Positions 24,200 to 34,835 of a DNA stretch of 64,000 bases are shown one piece after another. Under the pieces are notes generated by a model that searched no databases, was not told the DNA's origin, and saw nothing but the letters and a program-made list of their open reading frames with translations. Position 1 is the stretch's first letter; every line of letters begins with the position of its first letter. The position numbers were made by a program, and so were the translations under genes. The DNA lies in the NCBI GenBank assembly GCA_905221605.1, contig CAJNDS010002301.1, positions 520,692-584,691 on the forward strand, given 5' to 3'. This stretch comes from Symbiodinium natans. Taxonomy: Eukaryota; Sar; Dinophyceae; Suessiales; Symbiodiniaceae.

Positions 24200-24500
24200 T
24201 TTGTCTTGTTTCTTATTATGCGAAATGGTCCTTGTCACTTTGGGTGCGCCTGTACTGCGATGAACTTTTTGCACATTGAAGCAACAGAAAAGCAGCAAAT
24301 TCCTCGAGTTTTTGAAGGTTCCTGTCAAGACACTCGCAAGTCCACGTACTCGTACTCGTGCGCCTGTTTGTCGTGTGTTTTATAATACGAAATAGTCCTC
24401 TCGTTTTTCGTGCGCCTGCGTTCCGATGAGCTTTTCGCACGTGAAGCAATAGAAGACCAGCAAATTCCTCGAGTTGTTGACGGTTGCCGACTGTGCAACC
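24200..24500. repeat. Two-copy ~160-bp tandem duplication
   Basis: The stretches at about 24200-24330 and 24365-24490 share tgcgaaat-gtcct, the tgcgcctg and gatgagctttttgcac-type segments, gaagcaa-agaa-agcagcaaattcctcgag and a following tt-gaaggtt/gacggtt. A weaker third copy may start near 24650. Confidence 0.7.
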
Positions 24501-27170
24501 ACGAACATGTAATGTTAAGACACAGGACGCTCGTGTGGAGCAGCTTTGGAATGTGCGTTTTTCTTTAACCGCGTTTCGAGGACGCCTCGAGCGAAAACGC
24601 AAATTTGACGGAAAACCAGCTGCTTTTGACATGTCGCTTAACAATTAGTGTGTTCACCAATACAAAACGCATTTGGCCACTTTCGTGCGCGCGTGCACAG
24701 CCCGTCCGAGCGTGGTTGCAGCATGTGAAGCGCTCTTCTCATTTCTTCTCGTTGCCCTCTTTTCTGGTCTTTTCTGCCCAGGCTCGCTATCGTGTCCTCC
24801 TGCACCTGAAGGAGGAGCCACTGTGAAGAGAGCGTCTCAGTGAATGTCTGAGGTGGTGCGCTCGAGCGCAATGGGGGTTTGGGTTTTGTGACTGGACCTC
24901 CAGGCACGTGTAGAGTGGAGATTGTGAGAGAGCACCTGGCAGGTACTGGCAGCTAGAGTTCTGTGAGACACAGGGTAAACACACACTCCCGGCGTGGGGG
25001 CAAGACGGGGCACAAGAAGCCAAAAACAATTCACATATTGTTTAGCTTCAAACGAGTAACGAAACATACTTCCATTCCACACTATCTCGCACACCCCGAG
25101 CCACCTACATTTGCAGGGTCTCAATATGTCTCGTAGACAATGCGTTTTTTGCAATGTTAGAAGACTGGTAAGACCGCTGCACTTCGTTGGAAGTGCGCGT
25201 CGTCCGCTCGTCCACTGCTTTCCACGCGTGCTCCATCGACGCCCAGCCTGCGTTTCAACACCACAACCTTCGATGCGGCCTTGTGCAGCCGTCAAGGCGT
25301 CCTTGTTTGAGATCCTCTCTGAACGAGCTTGGCCTCTAGCCGATGCGTTTGATAAACCCACCTTTTTGACAGGCCCGGCATTCCTCACTTGCACCTTGTC
25401 CACGATTCTTTGAAGGATTTCGCAGGTGGCTGCTGTTAACGGCGGGGGGATTGAAGAGAAGCCCGTCATCAACGCAAAACACTACCAAGCCCAGCGGACA
25501 AGCGTTCACATCCTCCGGGAACAGCCTTACAAGCTCCAAGCCTGCACCTCCTGGACCAGAACTTCTCTTGCTCAACGACTTGGTCCATGTCACGAAAGCT
25601 CGCGTAGCGGAGCTGGAGTGTTATCTGCTTTAGCAGTAGGGGCCGACCACGGCCAGGAAACAGCGTATTATTGATACTATCTTATTAGGGGGGGGAGGGG
25701 GGGGGGAGGGGTAAATTGACAATTGATATATCACACGAATTCCTTGGTTTTGGAGGGGGGGGGGGAGGGGGGGGTAAATTGATACATCACACGAATTCCT
25801 TGGTTTTGGAGGGGGGGGGAGGGGGGGGGGGTAAATTGATATATCAATACCCGAAGGGGGGGGCGTTTGTAGGTCAAGACCTGACTCCGTCGCGTGTTGA
25901 CCGCAGTGCGTGAGTCAGGCTCCCAGCACAACATGCGTCGCCGCCCACTAGTGATGTGTTGATTGCAACGAGCTAGTTGATTGCAAGAAGCTAGTATCTA
26001 CCCAACATGGAGACCCCTCAAGCATGCCTCCGACAGGTCCCTGCCCACACTTTCTCATGCAACTTTGCTCTTGCTTCCGGCCCCCGAGCTTTCGTCCTCC
26101 CTGCCTCCGGCCCTCAAGTGACCTCCTCTTCACTCATGTTCAAGATATTTCAAGATGCCCTCCGATCTCTCCCGTTCTCTGTTCAAGCGTAAGTGAGTAC
26201 GTGTGTCTCCAGCTTTGCATGGGCCCCCAAAGCACCTTCCCGGTGGTTGAGCCCCGTTCCGATGGTTGAGTGGCTCCAGCACCTAACGCCATTGCCCTCG
26301 GTTTACCCATCGCGTAGCTGGGCCGACTGAGGGTCGTGGCAAAACAAGACATCAGCCAAGACTGTACCTGCAGCCACCTCGCCAACAGCCATCTGTGAGG
26401 TCGTTTCTCTCCTCGTCCTCTGACGCGTGCACGGCATGCACCTAGGCTGATCTGCTCCGTTATGGCAGCGTTTCCTCAGATTCTGCAACAACTGCGCCTC
26501 CTCAAAAGTGCTGTGAATCACAGTCAAGAAGTGTGTCTCCGTGAGATCCTACACTCGGCACGCTCACGTCTACTTCTCAAGGTGCAGGCACATTCATGAG
26601 CCCACGGAAGCCCTTTTTGGTCGCTCTTAACACCACACAATACCACATGCATCGAAGTACAAATTTTGGAATCTTTCCGGAATGAGGGTGGCTCAGTGCT
26701 TGAGGATTCATCTGCTTTTGCCGTCTTGCTTACCTGAGAAGCCTGTGAAGATCACTCGATCCTGTGCAGGGGAAGGGAGCGAGCGGGAGAGAAACTCAGA
26801 GAAACGAAGAACAGCTTAGAAAGAACTCAGTGCAGCACCCTGAGGAGCAGAAAACTGCCATGCTTGTGACTGGCATGCGGCCGCACTAGCTTGGCCCCGA
26901 GGTCTCGTGTCACCCTCTGCTGAATCCAAGAAGGGTTCGCTGAGTTAGACCCCGGGCATTGCAGTGGGTCGGACCACGTAGCAAAAGACCCATGCATCAT
27001 TCTCAGCAACAGCTCTGCTGAACGACCAGTGCTGTTTGCTGCCGTGTCGCTACATGCGTGATGCTGCCATTCAAGCCGTTCCACGCTTTTGGACCCCGTG
27101 CCAAACTTACACGCTTGATGGTGCAGGCGCCTCTTAGGGAATGGGATGGGCGCACACAGTCCTTTCTCTT
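24501..27170. other. Gene-poor stretch left of the PUF array
   Basis: No gene could be supported. A weak exon candidate on the + strand at about 25255-25400 reads AAVKASLFEILSERAWPLAD. The G-rich 25686-25861 repeats are listed separately. The rest holds only short open frames. Confidence 0.35.
25686..25861. repeat. ~60-bp repeat units of poly-G plus gaattccttggttttgga
   Basis: Three tandem blocks alternate G-runs (g7-g10, interrupted by a) with a conserved ggtaaattga-ata-atcac-acgaattccttggttttgga spacer. G-runs separated by constant spacers give regularly spaced G4-type motifs. Confidence 0.85.
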
Positions 27171-27407
27171 GCAAATGCCGGTCGCCCTGATCCGCAATGT
27201 TGGGTGATGTGCCCTTGCTGTGCTCGTGTTGATGGCAGCGCCGGTAGGACCCGGTAGGACCCGGTCGGAGCTCTGTGTTGAGGGCATTCCAGCCACAACG
27301 AGTCGCAGTACGCAGTACATTGCCCGTTGCTGGTCCGCAGTGCACGTTTGGGCTCAGACACGCGTGCCATCTCCTCAGCAGGTGCTCACCGGCCGCGACT
27401 GGAAGCG

Positions 27408-28971
27408 ATGATGCAGGCAAGCTTTGTGCAGGCAAACGGCGCGGCGATGGTGCCTATGATAGGAACGATGTGCAGCCCAATGCCGGCCGTGCTGATGTGC
27501 CCACAACCTGCACTGCAACCTGCAGTTGCTCCTCGATCAGATATATCTGATAACCTGATGCATAGGTCGTGTAGAGCCGAGAGCATGTAGAGCAGCCCGC
27601 ACCCAACATCTGCCGCATGTCAGCCCAGGCTTTCGTTGTGAACGTGCAGGGAGGGCAGCTCGGATCAACGTTAAGGGGACGGTGGCTGTTTGTTTTCTGT
27701 TTGCAGTTTTTTTGTTCTCAGCTTGTCGTGACAAATTTTGAGGCAGCCGATGGCATTTGCTCCGAACGCTGTGCCAATCATGGCACAGCCGATGCAGCCG
27801 ATGCAGCCGGTGCAGCCGGTGCAGCCGGCGCAGCTGGTCCAACCAACGCCAGTGCAAGCGCCATGCAAGGCTGTGGATTTTTTTTTTCATAGCTTCCCTC
27901 CTGACACTCGTCCCTCGTCCCTCCCTCGTCCCTCCCTCGTCCTGACCCGGCCTTTGTCGCTGCATGTAGCAGGTGAACACGGAGCCGCCGAGTCCCTCCA
28001 CGCCGAGCTGCTTCAGTCGAACGACGACCGCATCATCTCTCGAGTCTTCTTCAACGTCTTCCTTTGGACTGTCTGAAAGATCCATGACCCCTGTCGAGCT
28101 ATTCTCTCCAACGCCCGAAGGAGCGCGGTGCTCCATCCGAGGCCGCGTGTGGCAGCTCTGCCAACAGCAGAACGGTTGCCGGCGTGTGCAGGAAGCCATC
28201 GACGCATGCAGCTCTGATCAGGACAGACATTCCTTGGCATTCGAGATGGTGGGACATGTGTGGGAAGCGGCCCGCTGCCCGTTCGGGAACTACGTGCTTC
28301 AGAAGTTTATCACCGTGCTTCGGCCACCCGACTGTCAGTTCATTGTTGACGAGATCTCTTCGCGAGGCAAGCGAGCCGCCTCGCAGTTGGCTCGTCACAG
28401 GTACGGATGTCGCATCATGCAACGCCTCCTGGAGCACGTGCGACAGGAGCAGGCAAGCAGCATGGTGGAGGGCTTGTTGGGGGAGGCGCTGCAGCTGGCC
28501 AGGCACCAGTATGGCAACTTCGTGATGCAGTGTGTTCTCAGCCATGGCACACTCGCGCAGCAGCGCTCGCTCTGCTTGCTTCTCAAGCCACAGGCTTGTG
28601 AGTTGGCCATGGACCAGAATGCCAGTGCTGTGCTGGCAAAGGCACTGCGCCATGTGTCTCCCGAGGACAAGGTATGCTTGGCAAATGGACTGTTGTCAAA
28701 GCCAGGGCTGCTCCTCGCCATGTCCAAAATTCGGCATGGCCATCAGACCACCCTGGCTCTGTTTCGCATCTTGGAAGGAGACATGCTCGAATCGGCCTTG
28801 AATGCCATGAGGGAGAACTTTGCATTGTTGTCCCGCTTCCGCTATGGGCGGGTCGTGCGACTTGACCCAAATATCGAAGAGGATTATCACGTCGGCTTGT
28901 CAACGGACCAAATCTTTCTAGTGGAATGTGAAGGGCTTGCATTTCTGAAGCATTTAGAATGTTTCTGTTGA
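27408..28971 (+). CDS. PUF (Pumilio-type) RNA-binding protein, copy 1
   Basis: Reconstructed as three exons: about 27408-27565, 27743-27869 and 27973-28971, giving roughly 427 residues. Exon 1 starts MMQASFVQANGAAMVPMI. Exon 2 is Gln/Pro-rich (AQPMQPMQPVQPVQPAQLV). Exon 3 has a Ser-rich segment and then about 220 residues of helical PUF repeats. Exons 1-2 join in matching phase through a GT donor and an AG|G acceptor; exons 2-3 join through a GC donor (AAG|GCTGTG). PUF signatures in order are QNGCRRVQ, FGNYVLQ, YGCRIMQ and YGNFVMQ, followed by weaker NASAVLAKAL and HGHQTTLALF. PUF proteins bind mRNA 3' UTRs to control translation and decay, usually in the cytoplasm. The copy-specific C-terminus after VVRLDPN adds about 27 residues absent in other copies. 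Confidence 0.8.
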
Positions 28972-30119
28972 CTGCTCCTGGAAAGTTTGCATCTCAGGCT
29001 GAGAGGCATCCCAGCATTGAACGTGATGTGCTCTGACCTGCCTCGTGAAGAAATCCCAGATGCTGACGACAGCTGAACGCAATAAAACATGCGCTGAATT
29101 CGTACATAGCCGGTGCAGAAGGACTCAATCCTTTAGGCCAGAGGTTCTGTGGATGCTTTGTAGTACCTCAAGGTAAAGAAAGGAAAAGGTGATGAGATTC
29201 CCTGGTCAAAAATGATGCAATAGGGAGTCTTCTGGCCCAGGGCTTGCTTTCTACACCGGCCTGGTTGCCGGGGCCAGTGCATGAGTGCGAGGCTCTCGAA
29301 TCATGAGAAGCCAGCACATTGTATAGGCCACCTCAATGGTTGGCAAACCTCCAGTTTCTCCGGTTCTTCGTTTCAAGCCACCATGTAAAGTGTTTCAATG
29401 CTGCCCGCAGTTGGGCAGCCCAAACGTAACCGGAAGAACATGCCTGAATGGCATATCATCCATAATTCTTTGCTATGGAAAGATCTTGCCGGTGGGAGGC
29501 ACGAGGGTACCTGCCCTTGGTGAGTTTCATGCGTCTAAAGTACGCGCTTGCATGCTTGGCTTGGGTTGGCCTGGGATTTTTTTTAGAAAGGACCAGGCAC
29601 AGAGCCCAGCAGCTTTTGCCTGAATTGGCGCCTGCTGGAATTTTGTTGTGCTTCCAGCTTCCACCTTCCACCCTTTCCTCTGCCAAGACACCGGCGAGTT
29701 GAACTTTGTCGGATGGTACAAGTCATTAGCTGGTTCCTCTGTGGTCTTATCCGCAGCTTGGCAAATTTTCATGGACGATCAGTTCCCTGCAGCACTGCTC
29801 ACCCCGAGATGCTTTTTGACACGAGACAAGGGATGGGCTAGAATGACTAGAAGGAAGAAGGTTACATCTGAGTCAGCAAGCATGGGGTGGGTCCCTCCAG
29901 TCGACAGCAGCGGCTTGGAGAATCTTGGAGATGAAGTGCGTTGAAATGCGCGGCGTGTGCGGTGTGAGCGCACGTTCACGTTTCAGAAGGTGAGCTCGTA
30001 CCCCGGTGAGAGGCCCCGCCCTGCCTTGACATCCAAGAACATTCCGGTGGGGCCCCTGGCAAGCTGCCGAGCCTGTATTGCCTCCTGGGCAATGTTCAAG
30101 CAAAAATCTGCAAATCTTC

Positions 30120-30219
30120 GCGAGAGAGAGAGAGAGAGAGAGAGAGAAAAAAAAAACACACACCGCCAGACAGAGCATTCCCCAGCGAAGAAGAAGAAGA
30201 AGAAGAAGAAGAAGAAGAA

Positions 30220-30252
<33 letters not shown>
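30120..30252. repeat. (GA)n and (GAA)n purine tracts
   Basis: A (GA)n run at about 30120-30146 is followed by poly-A and a CACACACC stretch, then (GAA)n at about 30188-30252. All are purine-rich on the + strand. A CCTAAACCCTAAACACC telomere-like motif follows at 30275-30292. Confidence 0.93.
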
Positions 30253-30389
30253 AAACTGAGATTGCCTCCCAGCCCTAAACCCTAAACACCACTTGTTTGA
30301 CATGGCTGAGCCTTGGCTTGTCTCCAATCGGCCACCAAAGATGGGGGCGCGCAGACTGCGCAGGGGGTCGACCCCTATGCCCCATGAAA

Positions 30390-30525
30390 GAACGAGAGAG
30401 AGAGAGAGAGAGAGAGTGAGAGAGTGAGAGAGTGAGAGAGTGAGAGAGTGAGAGAGTGAGAGAGTGAGAGAGTGAGAGAGTGAGAGAGTGAGAGAGTGAG
30501 AGAGTGAGAGAGGGAGAGGGGGAGG
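30390..30525. repeat. (GAGAGAGT)n minisatellite
   Basis: An 8-bp gagagagt unit repeated about 12 times, ending in gagagggagagggggaggga. It lies in the insert between PUF units 1 and 2. Confidence 0.95.
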
Positions 30526-30669
30526 GAGCAGGGCGAGCCTTCGAAGAAGCTAGGCACGCTGGCCTGGGTGTTGCGCCATGGGAACACAGGAAAGATGCAA
30601 CCATATGCCTCACGCTGAAGCTTCAACGCAGCATAGCACCACTTTCGCCAGCGATTTCGCCACACTTCT

Positions 30670-31571
30670 TTCTCATGATGATCATATTTTTGCCCTGTTT
30701 CCTTCAATTTCGCCTCTCTTTGGCATTGGTGCTCTTGTTCGTCGCCGCTTTTTCTGACCCAGGCGCGGTTCAGAGCCGCGCCGGCGCAGCGAGGCAAGGT
30801 AAAGGTAATTTCATGCGCATGAATCTGCAATAAGCACGGAGTGCATGCATGTGATCCAGCCTTCTCGTAAGCCTTCATGTCAACTTTGCTGTAAAATTCT
30901 TCTCCTTCCCTCTGTTCCTCCCCTCCCTCCTTCCCTCCCTCCCTCTCTCTCCCTCTCCCTCTCTTTTGCTCTTTCGCTCTCACTCTCGCCATTTCACTGC
31001 AGGCTGGCTCTTGGTATTGACAGCATTCTTCTGCATGCATCAACTCCTGGCAGGCGGTAGCATCATCGGTCAAGAGGCTGAGGGTGAAGGGCAGGGAGGT
31101 TTGAGGCGGGAAGTCTCGCGAGGAGTGGCGCCTGTGATTTTTTGTCTTCAGGCCACGTGGTTCGGTGAATGCGGAGGCCGGATGGACTCAGCTTAATTCA
31201 GAAAGCATTGCGACTGTGCCAAGCTGATGTTTGTCAGGCTTGCGATCTCCAACTGGATGACCCAAGCCACGAGAAGGAGATCGGCTTGACAGTGGCATCT
31301 TTCAGCTCCAAGCAATGAGGGCATTCAGCTCCAATGTGAGCTGCTCCTATGTGAGGAGCTACCAAGCTTGTCGAGCACAGCGCTGGGCTCGTCAGCATCC
31401 TCGACCTCTGAAGACAAGGAGCCCGAGACCTAGCCACAGTCTGCCGGCAGGACATCTTTTGTGGATTTTCGCGCGCCGCACGTCTGGCAGTCCAGCATCG
31501 TCTGGCATCGTCTAGCAAGGTCCACCTTTGACGGACTGCGACGGAGCGAGCTCATTCGCTTGATTGGACAG
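30670..31571 (+). pseudogene. Truncated copy of the 45.6-47.6 kb gene
   Basis: The sequence matches 45630-45750 and 46900-47580 closely. It includes a hydrophobic exon (LVLTAFFCMHQLLAGGSII) and an exon reading ATWFGECGGRMDSA. In this copy the latter exon has an in-frame TAA directly after MDSA (near 31190), where the other copy continues DLRKYCDCAKL. Similarity stops abruptly after gattggacag near 31571, where PUF-unit sequence begins. The downstream exons present at 47.7-48.9 kb are absent. I infer a truncated duplicate, disabled by a stop and by loss of its 3' half. Confidence 0.7.
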
Positions 31572-31846
31572 GACAACATGCGCCCTCCGGCGGGGTCCTT
31601 GCTCTTGCAAGTTATGCTCGTGGTCGCCCTGATCCGTAACGGATGATGTGCCCTTGCTGCGCTCGTGTTGATGGCAGCGCCGGTAGGACCCGGTAGGACC
31701 CGGTCGGACCTCTGTGTTGAGGGCACTCCAGCCACAAGGAGTCGCAGTGCGCAGTACGTTGCCCATTGCTGGTCCGCAGTGCACGTTTGGGCTCAGACAC
31801 GCGTGCCATCTCCTCAGAAGGTGCTCACCGGCCGCGACTGGAAGCG

Positions 31847-33311
31847 ATGATGCAGGCAAGCTTTGTGCAGGCAAACGGCGCGGCGATGGTGCCTATGATA
31901 GGAACGATGTGCAGCCCAATGCCGGCCGTGCTGATGTGCCCACAACCTGCACTGCAACCTGCAGTTGCTCCTCGATCAGATATGTCTGATAACCTGATGC
32001 ATTGGTCGTGTAGAGCCGAGAGCATGTAGAGCAGCCCGCACCCAACATCTGCCGCATGTCAGCCCAGGCTTTCGTTGTGAACGTGCAGGGAGGGCAGCTC
32101 GGATCAACGTTAAGGGGACGGTGGCTGTTTGTTTTCTGTTTGCAGTTTTTTTGTTCTCAGCTTGTCGTGACAAATTTTGAGGCAGCCGATGGCATTTGCT
32201 CCGAACGCTGTGCCAATCATGGCACAGCCGATGCAGCCGATGCAGCCGGTGCAGCCGGTGCAGCCGGCGCAGCTGGTCCAACCAACGCCAGTGCAAGCGC
32301 CATGCAAGGCTGTGGATTTGTTGTTTTTCCCTCGTCCCTCCCTCGTCCTGACCCGGCCTTTGTCGCTGCATGTAGCAGGTGAACACGGAGCCGTCGAGTC
32401 CCTCCACGCCGAGCTGCTTGAGTCGAACGACGACCGCATCATCTCTCGAGTCTTCATCAACGTCTTCCTTTGGACTGTCTGAAAGATCCATGACCCCTGT
32501 CGAGCTATTCTCTCCGACGCCCGAAGGAGCGCGGTGCTCCATCCGAGGCCGCGTGTGGCAGCTCTGCCAACAGCAGAACGGTTGCCGGCGTGTGCAGGAA
32601 GCCATCGACGCATGCAGCTCTGATCAGGACAGAAATTCCTTGGCATTCGAGATGGTGGGACATGTGTGGGAAGCGGCCCGCTGCCCGTTCGGGAACTACG
32701 TGCTTCAGAAGTTTATCACCGTGCTTCGGCCACCCGACTGTCAGTTCATTGTTGATGAGATCTCTTCGCGAGGCAAGCGAGCCGCCTCGCAGTTGGCTCG
32801 TCACAGGTACGGATGTCGCATCATGCAACGCCTCCTGGAGCACGTGCGACAGGAGCAGGCAAGCAGCATGGTGGAGGGCTTGTTGGGGGAGGCGCTGCAG
32901 CTGGCCAGGCACCAGTATGGCAACTTCGTGATGCAGTGTGTTCTCAGCCATGGCACACTCGCGCAGCAGCGCTCGCTCTGCTTGCTTCTCAAGCCACAGG
33001 CTTGTGAGTTGGCCATGGACCAGAATGCCAGTGCTGTGCTGGCAAAGGCACTGTGCCATGTGTCTCCCGAGGACAAGGTATGCTTGGCAAATGGACTGTT
33101 ATCTCAGCCCGGGCTGCTCCTCGCCATGTCCAAAATTCGGCATGGCCATCAGACCACCCTGGCTTTGCTTCGCATCTTGGAGGGAGACATGCTCGAATCG
33201 GCCGTGAAGGCCATCAGGGAGAACTTTGCATCGTTGTCGCGCTTCCGCTATGGGCGGGTCGTGCGGCTTGACCCAGATATGGTTGTAGCTCAGAGTCGGG
33301 AGACGGCTTGA
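31847..33311 (+). CDS. PUF RNA-binding protein, copy 2
   Basis: Same three-exon structure as copy 1 (exon 3 is 32379-33311), about 405 residues. The protein from exon 3 appears identical to that of copy 3. The downstream intron lacks about 40 bp present in copy 1 (the ttttttttcatagcttccctcctgac segment). The C-terminus is VVRLDPDMVVAQSRETA, shared with copies 3 and 4. The immediate upstream sequence before about 31572 is not PUF-unit DNA but the inserted paralogous fragment, so any promoter elements further upstream differ from those of copies 3-5. Confidence 0.8.
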
Positions 33312-34835
33312 CTGTCGGCTTGTCAACTGACCACATCCCTTTCTGAATATGTCTCCATGAGAAGCAGCTACTTCACGCACACACAGGCTGTATAGGCATT
33401 GGATTGCGCGAGGTTGCATTTGGCCTCTTGAGCGTTTCGGGTCTTAGCTTATCGCGAGCTTGGAATGTTTTTGTTGAGTGGTCTTGGAAAGTTTGCATCT
33501 CAGGCTGAGAGGCATCCCAGCATTGAACGTGATGTGCTCTGACCTGCCTAGTGAAGAAGCCCCAGACTGCTGACTACAGCTGCACGCTGTGGGAGCGTGC
33601 GTTGAATTCGTACTTAAATTAGCCGGTTGCAGAAGGACTTGAAGCCTTAAGGCCAGAGGTTCTGTGGATGCTTTGCGTCCAGAGGTAAAGATACGAAAAG
33701 GTGATGAGAGATTCTCTGGTCAAAGTTGATACGGTAGGGAGTCTTGCTGCCCCGGGCTTGCTTTCTGCACCGGCCTGGTTGCCGGGGCCAGTGCATGAGT
33801 GCGAGGCCTTCGAATCATGAGAAGCCAGCACATTGTATAGGCCACCTCAATGGTGCGTAAACCGCAAACCTCCATTTCTCCGGTTCTTCGTTTCAAGCCA
33901 CCATGTAAAGTGTTTCAATGCTGCCCGCAGTTGGGCAGCCTATAGGCAAGCGGAAGAACACGCCTGAATGGCATATCATCCATAATACTCTGCGTTGGAG
34001 GGATCTTGCCAGTGGGAGGCGCGAGGGTACCTGCCCTGGTGAGGTTCATGCGTCTGAAGTACGCGTTGCATGCTTGGCTTGGCCTCTATTTCTTTCAAGG
34101 ACCAAGGCACAGAGTCTGGCAGCTTGTGTGAGTTGGCAACTGCTGGAAGTTTTGTAGCTCTTAACAGCTTCCACTCCCTTCCTTTGCCAAGACACTGGCG
34201 AGCGGAACTTTGTCGGATGGTACAAGTCCCTCGCTGGTTCAGTGGTTTTTTCCACAGCTTGGCAGTTTTTAACAAAGCACCGCCAGCGGTAGAATCCCGG
34301 CAGGTGCCCGTTCGCCTGCATCGCGGACATGTAAGAGTGTATAGCCATGATGCGCGGGCGTCATCCGGTCGTCTGACAACAGCGGCTTGAGGGTGAAAAA
34401 ACACGCGGCGCGAGCGTGCGGCTGCGTGCGCGTTGCTTGCTCTGCGCGCGTGTTGCATGCTCCCCGCAGATGGCAGAAAGGGCTGCAGAGCCTGCGTCTG
34501 AAGCCCGCGCTTCCGGAGGCCGACGAGGCCTCGCCCTTCCTGGAGATCCTGTCCAACGACAACATGCGCCCTCCGGCGGGGTCCTTGCTCTTGCAAGTTA
34601 TGCTCGTGGTCGCCCTGATCCGCAACGTTGGGTGATGTGCCCTTGCTGCGCTCGTGTTGATGGCAGCGCCGGTAGGACCCGGTAGGACCCTGTCGGAGCT
34701 CTGTGTTGAGGGCATTCCAGCCACAAGGAGTCGCAGTGCGCAGTACGTTGCCCATTGCTGGTCCGCAGTGCACGTTTGGGCTCAGACACGCGTGCCATCT
34801 CCTCAGAAGGTGCTCACCGGCCGCGACTGGAAGCG

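Noticed and set aside
32505-33059. 184-codon minus-strand frame antisense to each PUF exon 3
   Set aside because: It is a shadow of the PUF coding sequence. Its preservation follows from codon constraint on the sense strand.
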